A stretch of 64,000 nt of DNA, from positions 15,252,001-15,316,000 of the forward strand of contig NC_087096.1 of the NCBI RefSeq assembly GCF_963855985.1. The letters run 5' to 3'. A model generated the notes under the pieces. The model saw only the letters and a program-made list of their open reading frames with translations. It made no database searches and had not been told where the DNA came from. Origin of the DNA: Ostrinia nubilalis. Its lineage: Eukaryota; Arthropoda; Insecta; Lepidoptera; Crambidae. The position numbers and the translations under genes were made by a program. Positions 57,064 through 64,000 of this stretch are shown here, piece after piece. Each line of letters starts with the position of its first letter. Position 1 is the first letter of the stretch.

Positions 57064-57175
57064 GGCTGTGTTGCACCATCTTACTTTAACTTTAACAAAC
57101 GTCAAAAATCTGTACATACAAAAAGCATCGGTTATCGTTAAAGTTACGGTCAAAGTTAGGTGGTGCAACTCAGCC
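57064..57175. mobile_element. MITE GGCTGTGTTGCACC
   Basis: Third copy of the 28119-28236 family. TAA at 57061-57063 on the left; the right flank reads TTC, so the TSD has decayed or the target was different. Confidence 0.75.
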
Positions 57176-57896
57176 TTCTTTGTCTTTGCTTTGACAGGTG
57201 ACGGGTTAACGCTCGTCACGTCACGTCAACTGCACCGATTCAATTTATAAAGTCCACGATGACGTGCATGTATCAGTGTCGGGAGGATTGACGTTGTCAG
57301 TAACACCATTAATGGAGGTGATACATTTATTGGTAAATGAAGCTGGATTTAGTATACGAAAGAAATAATTTATTTGGTACTTATATTTTTTAAGGGTGGT
57401 TGAACTAAGGACTATTGAACTATTGAACGTAGAGTCATCGGGTTTGTTCTAAAACTTCGTTGTAGGTCAAAATTAGAAACTGAGTGAGTAAGAAAGCTGC
57501 ATTCCACTTATATCTGCTACTTTTACTGCTGTGTAATTTTACTTTTTTTGTTTCAGTGTCCTCTTAAGACCAGTTTATCGAATGGCATTAAAACGTCAAA
57601 AAACGACTCAGGAGGTCTTTAATTTCCGAAAAATTTGAAACATCAAATCTGTCATTTGGGAGTTACTAGTGACCTCAGCATCCAACGTGTTAAGTCGATA
57701 TAATCTAGACCCAAAATACAATTTCAGTAGTTGTCTAACTCGCAACATTACAATGCTTACAGAATTCACAGAGCCAGTGCAGTGAGTTTAATTATTATAA
57801 ACTGTAACAAAGTTGGGACCGCATCTGGCCCAGCTGGACTTCCGTGTGCTAAGTTTCAAACTTAAATTGTACGCTATTTGTTTTTAAATTTTACAG
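57176..57896. other. Intergenic, nothing recognised
   Basis: No gene or repeat recognised. Short ATG frames lack features. Confidence 0.4.
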
Positions 57897-58346
57897 CGCG
57901 TTGGCTCTATGCTCGGTTCACCAATAGCCGATAAAATGTAAAACAGTTGGTAGTAGTAAGTAGGTATAGTGTGATAAAGAGAACAAATAACAGTGAGAAC
58001 GTCTTTTTTATGTGATAGGTGGCAGAGACGTCTGAAAGAAGCTAAGAATCTTATAAGACGTGTTTTAATGTAACTTTAAAGTTTAAGTTAAATAAATCTT
58101 AAAACTTTTAAAAGAGATTTTTTTTCCATTTAAATGAACTTTTCTCAATGTCACTGCTCTAATAAAAGCTTGTCAAAAAGCTGTTGCTACTTTCACTTTT
58201 AAATACTTAACTTTTCGTGATTTGGTGTTGTCGCAAGACATCCTGTCTTTATGCTTGGGCGAGTTTACCAACAGTCGACAAAAGGCAAAATAGTTGGTAG
58301 AAGTAGGTCTGTTTATAGTGATAAAAGAGAATAAGTAAGTATAAGA

Positions 58347-58522
58347 CTAGGCGCAGACCATCGATTTTTAGTTGGCCGATAGTTGTGCCCGACCCGATTT
58401 TATATTGTATGAAGAATCGGCCAAATCGAATCGGCGTAATGTGCGCACTTCCATACATGCCCATACTGATCAACTGCCCGATTAAACTATCGGCCGATGA
58501 AAAATCGATGGTCTGCGCATAG
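58347..58522. mobile_element. Foldback MITE with GCGCAGACCATCGATTTTT ends
   Basis: GCGCAGACCATCGATTTTTAG with TTGGCCGATAGTT on the left faces its complement on the right (AACTATCGGCCGATGAAAAATCGATGGTCTGCGC). Confidence 0.75.
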
Positions 58523-58593
58523 GCTAACGGCGAGTACGTCTAAAAGAATCTGAGAATCCTAAAACGGCGCATATTAATTTAACTTTAAAGTTT

Positions 58594-59008
58594 GTCGTTT
58601 CAGCCGAAAGACGTCCACTGCTGGACAAAGGCCTCCCCCAAGGATTTCCACAAAGACCGGTCCTGCGCCGCTTACATCCAGGTACTTCCCGCGACCTTCA
58701 CCAGATCGTCGGTCCACCTAGTGGGAGGCCTGCCCACGCTATATGGTGTATGGGTCTGAGACGTGGTCGCTTACTATGGGCCTCATAAGAAGGCTCAAGG
58801 TCACCCAAAGAGCGATGGAGCGTGCTATACTCGGAGTTTCCCTGCGTGATCGAATCAGAAATGAGGAGATCCGTAGGAGAACCAGAGTGACTGACATAGC
58901 CCGCAGAATCGCTAAAATCAAGTGGCAGTGGGCGGGGCACATAGCTCGAAGAGCTGATGGCCGCTGGGGCAGGAAAGTTCTTGAGTGGCGACCACGAGCT
59001 GGAAGACG
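58594..59008 (-). mobile_element. RTE insertion with inverted 5' half, TSD TTTAAAGTTT
   Basis: TTTAAAGTTT flanks at 58584-58593 and 59009-59018. The part 58594-58740 is the RTE 3' end on the minus strand. The part 58741-59008 is the directly upstream RTE segment on the plus strand (AMERAILGVSLRDRIRNEEI, KIKWQWAGHIARR, WGRKVLEWRPRAGRR). In the parent element the two parts are adjacent, so nothing was lost at the inversion point. This is the pattern of twin priming. Confidence 0.85.
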
Positions 59009-59095
59009 TTTAAAGTTTAAGTTGAATAAATCAGCAAACGAGAATTTTTGAGGCCACGACCAAGTGATGTAACTGTCACAATGTCACTGCCCTAA

Positions 59096-60487
59096 AAACG
59101 GCGTGAAAACGTTTTTCCCGCGTATAAATTGTTCACGCACGTTACGTGCACGTCATAATTTGACGTTTCCCCCTGTAGAATTGATACTAAATCGTGGAAG
59201 GGGGTTTTCCGCCCAAGAGACTTCAAAAACGTACCATTTTGAATATCAATTCGAATACAAGTACATGTACTCGTACTAACTCAATCGTATAGGAAATCGT
59301 ATTATGATTTGTGCTTGTATAAGTTTAAGAGAATTAACACAATATCATTCGAATTAAGAAGAGCAATACTTCAGAAAATATTTGTAGGTTTTTTTTACTA
59401 GCATTATCTTAGTAGTATTTTTTATTTGTAGTATTGAATTAACCCATTTATTTACTACGTAAATAATTAATTAAAAATTCTTTTTCCTTTAGAGCAATTC
59501 GAAACTGAGTTCGATTTGTTTACAAAAATAAAATATTAACACTTTTACTGGCAGAGTTCTAATTCAAGTGGCTCTCCAGTCTCTAATATTAATTACAAAT
59601 AAAAAAAAACTTTCCTTTCACCATAAAAATAACCTAAAACGAAGTTACGATTAAAACCATTTGTGTGTTTTTCAAAGCGTGAAAGTAAACTTACACAAAG
59701 TAAGATAAAAAAGATTATAAGTCGAAACCATGCACTTGAAGGAGTGATTTGAGCGCGATTTTTGCGCCACCTGATTCGTAGGTTGCTTGATGGACGAGTT
59801 GGTTATTTAAACATGATAAGGTAGTGGATACAAACCTCCTCAGGCAAAAAGTTAAAAAAATTGTTTGAAATGCAGATGCATTTGATTCACTCGCTATGAA
59901 AGTACAACACTAATTCTCCCGATTAGCAGAAAAACTTAACCACAAACCAAGCAACTTCCCGAGTAAATCCAGCCTTCAGTCTTAAAACAATAAAAAGCTG
60001 ACCGCAGTAAAACCTTAGACTCCGCACATTTCCAGTTTAGATTACGTAGTTTTAATTGATTCCCAACTCTATTATAGAAGCGCCAATTAAATATGGCCGA
60101 CTTCCGCTCCGAGAAAAAGTTGAAGGCTCGAATGGACTTTCAAAGTGGTAACTTAAAACAAACTTCAAAGGGCGATTAATGTGTTAAGATCAAGCAAACC
60201 GCTGGCGGCCGTTTCAGGAGTTTTCAGTAAACATTGTGGTCTGGAATGCAGGGGTTTTGCAGTTGAAATGGTAATTCTGTTGTCTTTTAAATTAAACAAA
60301 ATCTTTTATAAAAAGAATAAAAATAAGAAGGTATCAAATGTTTTGTTATTTGAAACTGTATTGCACATAGAACTGGTACAGATGGTGAACTTAATTCCGT
60401 ATGGCATTCTCTCCCAATCAATTTGTGAGCCTAGCATACTAGAGTAGTCGGCGTACAAAAGTTTATAATATGTTGCAAATATTATTA
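59096..60487. other. Intergenic, nothing recognised
   Basis: AT-rich. No gene or repeat with a partner in the window. Confidence 0.4.
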
Positions 60488-60512
60488 AAATAATAATAAT
60501 AATAATAATAAA
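60488..60512. repeat. (AAT)n microsatellite
   Basis: Eight units of TAA/AAT, followed by ATTTATTTATTTCG. Confidence 0.9.
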
Positions 60513-60639
60513 TTTATTTATTTCGACCACATACAGATCATAGTGTTAGTAAATAAGTACTTAAAAATTATATGGTTAGTAAGAGATACAATTGGTTTGA
60601 GTTAAAATTTAAAATAAGCATCAGCGGTCTGCCAGCACA

Positions 60640-60661
60640 TGAATCATTGCGCAATGATTCA
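60640..60661. repeat. Perfect 22-bp palindrome
   Basis: TGAATCATTG followed by CG and CAATGATTCA, self-complementary throughout. CGACAGTC-type words occur nearby in direct order (about 60668 and 60680). Confidence 0.8.
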
Positions 60662-61828
60662 GGTACCGACAGTCAAACCTCGACAGTCAAAAATGAGCGG
60701 ATATAAATAATTAAGATGACGTAAAATGTTACGTATCGACCTTTCTTGTTTTCTGATTTAACTTTCAGATAAAGTATCTAACTACTGAAAATTAAACCTG
60801 GAAACTGTAAATGACATATACAAGACCTAATAGAATAATCTCTTTATTGTAATTTGATATTAAATATTTTAATGAAATTACATTTTAGTGCTAATGTTAA
60901 ATAATTATAAACATTGAAAATGATTTGCATGCTATTTTTAAAAGGCTAAACATGAGCACATTGTAAAAACCAACACCCTTATACCATGTTCGAAGCAAAT
61001 AAAGATATTCTTATTCTTATTCTGAAACTCAGAAGGCTCAGGTAAAAAAACAGTAAGAGGGAGGTTAGAGGCGATATTTCAATTCCGATTGATCTTACTC
61101 GCTTACTATTCAGCAACAAAACTTCACCAAAACAAAATGCATCCGCAACTTCGTCTTCCACATCCCACCATTAGACCTGCCTTCAGCTCCAGCAAAGAGA
61201 TTTCATTAAACATGTCGGAATTCCTTGCTGTCATGTCCAGCAAAGGATGCGCGTACATTTTTAAACATACCCTCAGTTTCAAGTCGGGCAGTATTCAAAT
61301 TGAAATGGTTCGAACAGTCAGCTGTACTGCACTGCAGTATAGGTATAGGGTGACACATATTTGGAGTAAAAACGGGACTCGAGTGACCAAGTTTTTGACG
61401 GGTAAAAAGCCTCTTATTAGTTTTGATTCTTTAGTTATTTTAATCTTCTTCACAGCACTTGTAATCATTATATTTGCCTTGAAACGCTATTTATGATCTA
61501 ATACATAATGTTAAAAAACCCCGTTTAGTGACCAAACTTTTTATTTCAGCAAAATTTCAACAAAAAATACAGAAATATTTCATTTCAACTTTCCATTCCT
61601 CGTGATTGTCGCGATGCAACAAATAAGCTTTCTAAAAGATTATTTACGGAAACAAAAATTAAATAGGACTTTTTTCCTACACCTGCTTTCGAAAACCTCT
61701 CAATTTATCCCAAATCTTGGCCACCCTACCCAGCTCGTTCCGCTCAGCGAATTTACGCGCCGTTAAAGTTTTATACAACAAACTAGATGTAAAAGGAGAC
61801 GGGGACCTCTGCATGTGGGTCTCCCGCT
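60662..61828. other. Intergenic, nothing recognised
   Basis: A 135-codon frame at 61089-61496 has a hydrophobic C-terminal stretch but no family motif or codon pattern that would support a gene. Confidence 0.35.
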
Positions 61829-62113
61829 GCATACTGATGCGGTGCTGCAGCTTTAAACAGACTACAAGCACCAGATAGGTACCTTGGTAACCTTTTTAGG
61901 TACCTTGGTAACCTTTGAGAAGACCGTATAAGTCTCTTGAGACTATATTCTGCAGTTTTTATCAGCTGAGAGAAAGCAAAAAGTGCATACTGATGCGGTA
62001 AACAGACTACAAGCATCAGATAGAGACCTTGGTAGATAGAAATACCTTTATGATATTATATCTATCTAATTTGCATAAGTAGGTCTCTTGAGACTATATT
62101 CTGCAGTTTTTAT
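61829..62113 (+). repeat. Imperfect tandem duplication, two units
   Basis: Unit 1 61829-61962 and unit 2 61985-62113 share GCATACTGATGCGGT, AAACAGACTACAAGC, CAGATAG, ACCTTGGTA and TCTCTTGAGACTATATTCTG in the same order. ACCTTGGTAACCTTT is itself repeated in unit 1. Confidence 0.8.
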
Positions 62114-63180
62114 GGGCTATGAGAAAAAAAATGCTAACAGATTGATTATTTAAGTACAGTTTTTAATTGCATTAAAATTTATTTTCTTCATGCCTTTCTA
62201 TAATTTGACATGATCTTTCTATGATTTGGAGCCGCCCTAAAAATTTGCTGCTTATATTCTCGGGTAGGAGGTACGTTGTTAAAAATATTTTATGTAGATT
62301 CAAAGTGAAATTTTTAAGAACATAATGTTATGCCAGTAAGAAAATTCCACAGCAGATCACCTCCAAGCTAGCACGTACGGTGGATCGGGAACGAGCACGT
62401 ACCTCACAAATGATGTCAAAATAGCACTGATATTTCAGCTTTGGAAAGAAAGAACATGTATTAATTTTGCAAACGGAAAACTTATAGACAATGAAGAACA
62501 ATATAACATTTGTAATGAAGAAACATGAGTCTTAGGAAAGTATCCATGGAGTGCAAAATAACGTAGAAGTCACAGCAACGAAACGTAATGACTAATTACT
62601 TTGTAGCTTACAACTACATACTATAATACACTCGGCATCAAATAAATCGCACCTCCCGCAACAAGCACTTCTCAAACGTATGCATCCCCACTTCCCACCA
62701 ACATTGGTAGCATTTGAAAGCCTAGTTCTAAAATTCATTTCATTAAAGGAATGGTTTTTATCCCAAAAATGTGTTTTTAGAAGGATCCAGAGTCACTTCT
62801 TAAAAAAATAGGTAGTTACGCTTGAGCTAATTTTTATGGCTATAAAACTGTAAAGTTGGGATAAATCGCTATCCATCTGTCATCATTATTTGGTTTTATA
62901 ACCATAAAATTTGGTCTAATTGATCCCAGAGGTGAGCCCAAAGTGAGGTCTTTTTTCAATTCACATTTCTGTACCCCCAGTGAAAAGGGATCTAAGTCGA
63001 AAATGGTGATTTTTGGGAAATCGCATTTGAAGTTAAAAAAAATCCTGCTTCGTCGCTATTAGAGATAACTTGGTGAAATATTTTTTAAGTGAAAGGTAAT
63101 GTTAGATATAATTAGGCAGTGTGCCAGTTTGGTAAATATAGCATGTGGTTTATTCGTAATTAAATAAAAACCTAGTTATA
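62114..63180. other. Intergenic, nothing recognised
   Basis: No gene, RNA or repeat recognised. Confidence 0.4.
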
Positions 63181-63194
63181 TCACCATGCACGAC

Positions 63195-63525
63195 AACTTT
63201 ACATTCGTGTAAAGTGATGTAATGGGACATAAATCATTTTACACCACACTGAATTGACCACACGCTAACAAGTGTAAAGTGATACATTTTCCGCCATTTC
63301 TGTTGATAATTTTTTGTTTCTTCAATTTTAGAAAAAGTTGTAAAACAAACATAAGTAATTACACTATGAGGAATCATTATTTCAGGTTATTTAGGGTAAA
63401 TCGTCCAAAAATTGTTACTTATATCAATATACACCAATTTTGTGGTGAGAAAAAAAATGTGTAAACTGATCTAACTAACATAATAGCGATCTAAGTATCC
63501 TAATAATTATGTGTAAAGTGATATA
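63195..63525 (+). repeat. Cluster of GTGTAAAGTGATNTAA-like words
   Basis: GTGTAAAGTGATGTAA (about 63210), GTGTAAAGTGATACAT (about 63271), GTGTAAACTGATCTAA (about 63460) and GTGTAAAGTGATATAA (about 63512), with an inverted TTTACACC near 63237. Not a regular tandem array. Confidence 0.6.
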
Positions 63526-63859
63526 AGTGGCGATTGTAAAGGAATAAGGCTAGAATTTGAGACTGAATTCTAATTATTTACTCCTTAAATGGTTTTTCTG
63601 ATCTGAAACTACTATTTTATTAATTATTACACCATATACCATGAATGATATCGGCCTAAATCACATACATTATCTCATATTTTAAAGTAAGTATAGCTGA
63701 AGCAATTGTGTAATAAAGACCAGAAACAACAATGGTTTCACTTCAACTAATGAGACAGGAGACAGAGAAAAGTTTGTTTTCTACAATTACCCTATTAGGA
63801 ATTAAACTCTGGACCAGAGATGATGATGTCAAGCTATATTGATTGCCTTTTGGCTACAG

Positions 63860-64000
63860 GAGGATAATATAAAAGTAAAGTCATAAAATGCATTTGTTTT
63901 CAACAAAGAGGCTTTTAAAAAGCTCTTTAACACGCCCTAGTATTACTTGAACCCTACTTTTATTTTGGGACATAAATGGGCCAGTGCTGAGAAGAAGCAG
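63860..64000 (-). repeat. Dispersed retroposon 3' tail, runs off the window
   Basis: On the minus strand CTGCTTCTTCTCAGCACTGG, CCCATTTATGTCCC, GTAGGGTT, GCGTGTTAAAGAGCTTTTTA and AAAGCCTCTTTG match 20192-20345 in order. The 5' part is beyond the right edge. Confidence 0.65.

Larger units (their letters stand above)
57897..59095 (+). repeat. Old local tandem duplication later split by two insertions
   Basis: Unit 1 is 57897-58185. Unit 2 starts at about 58245 and ends at about 59095. Shared words: GTTGGTAG(T/A)AG, GTGATAAA, CGTCT, AATCTTA/AATCCTAA, TTTAACTTTAAAGTTTAAGTT, AATAAATC and AATGTCACTGC. Unit 2 is interrupted by the MITE 58347-58522 and the RTE 58594-59008. Removing both restores collinearity with unit 1. 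Confidence 0.7.

Noticed and set aside
61089..61496. 135-codon open frame with a hydrophobic end
   Set aside because: No homology that I recognise and no splice or promoter context. A chance frame is as likely.

Overview
This window is eukaryotic, AT-rich, and very probably from a moth or butterfly (Lepidoptera). The reasons are several copies of short Helitrons of the Lep1 kind (start near TAATATTATAAATGCG, end CTAG, GTCT microsatellite inside), many 3' ends of an RTE-clade retroposon of the type known from Heliconius and Bombyx, and a tRNA-headed SINE. I found no host protein-coding gene. Almost everything recognisable is transposable element, often inserted one inside another, with target-site duplications (TSDs) clear enough to read the order of events.

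Left third (1-16564): one Ty1/copia element on the minus strand, with its 5' LTR at 16379-16564 and its 3' end lost into another element at about 1780. It is cut twice: by an insertion with TTA duplications (2562-5193) and by a composite block with TTAA duplications (5368-13456). In both cases the reverse-transcriptase frame continues once one duplication copy is counted. The second block contains a SINE, a Helitron that was itself split by a dead piggyBac element (7954-12691), and foldback elements inside the piggyBac.

Middle (16565-42466): Helitrons, foldback MITEs, a nearly intact two-ORF LINE of the I/Jockey type with RNase H (21158-26561, TSD AACCCAAACCCT, one frameshift), and a BEL/Pao LTR retrotransposon (28445-38662). 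The BEL element has two 222-bp LTRs, a tRNA-Tyr-like primer site, and two later DNA-element insertions (32260-34631 and 34920-35888). Its gag also carries a 158-bp piece that looks like R-U5 plus 18 nt copied from the tRNA primer, possibly a fossil of a reverse-transcription template switch. This is the most unusual single feature.

Right part (42467-64000): a direct tandem duplication of 6612 bp (42467-49078 and 49114-55725) that looks nearly identical throughout. The copies are joined by a 35-bp filler that is an exact inverted copy of sequence just upstream. Each copy carries the same RTE, SINE, MITE and Helitron insertions. Beyond it lie MITEs, an RTE insertion with a 5' inversion (58594-59008), small tandem duplications, and about 4 kb of low-complexity intergenic DNA.

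Limits: alignments were made by eye, family names rest on motifs, TIRs and TSDs, and identities are described rather than calculated.
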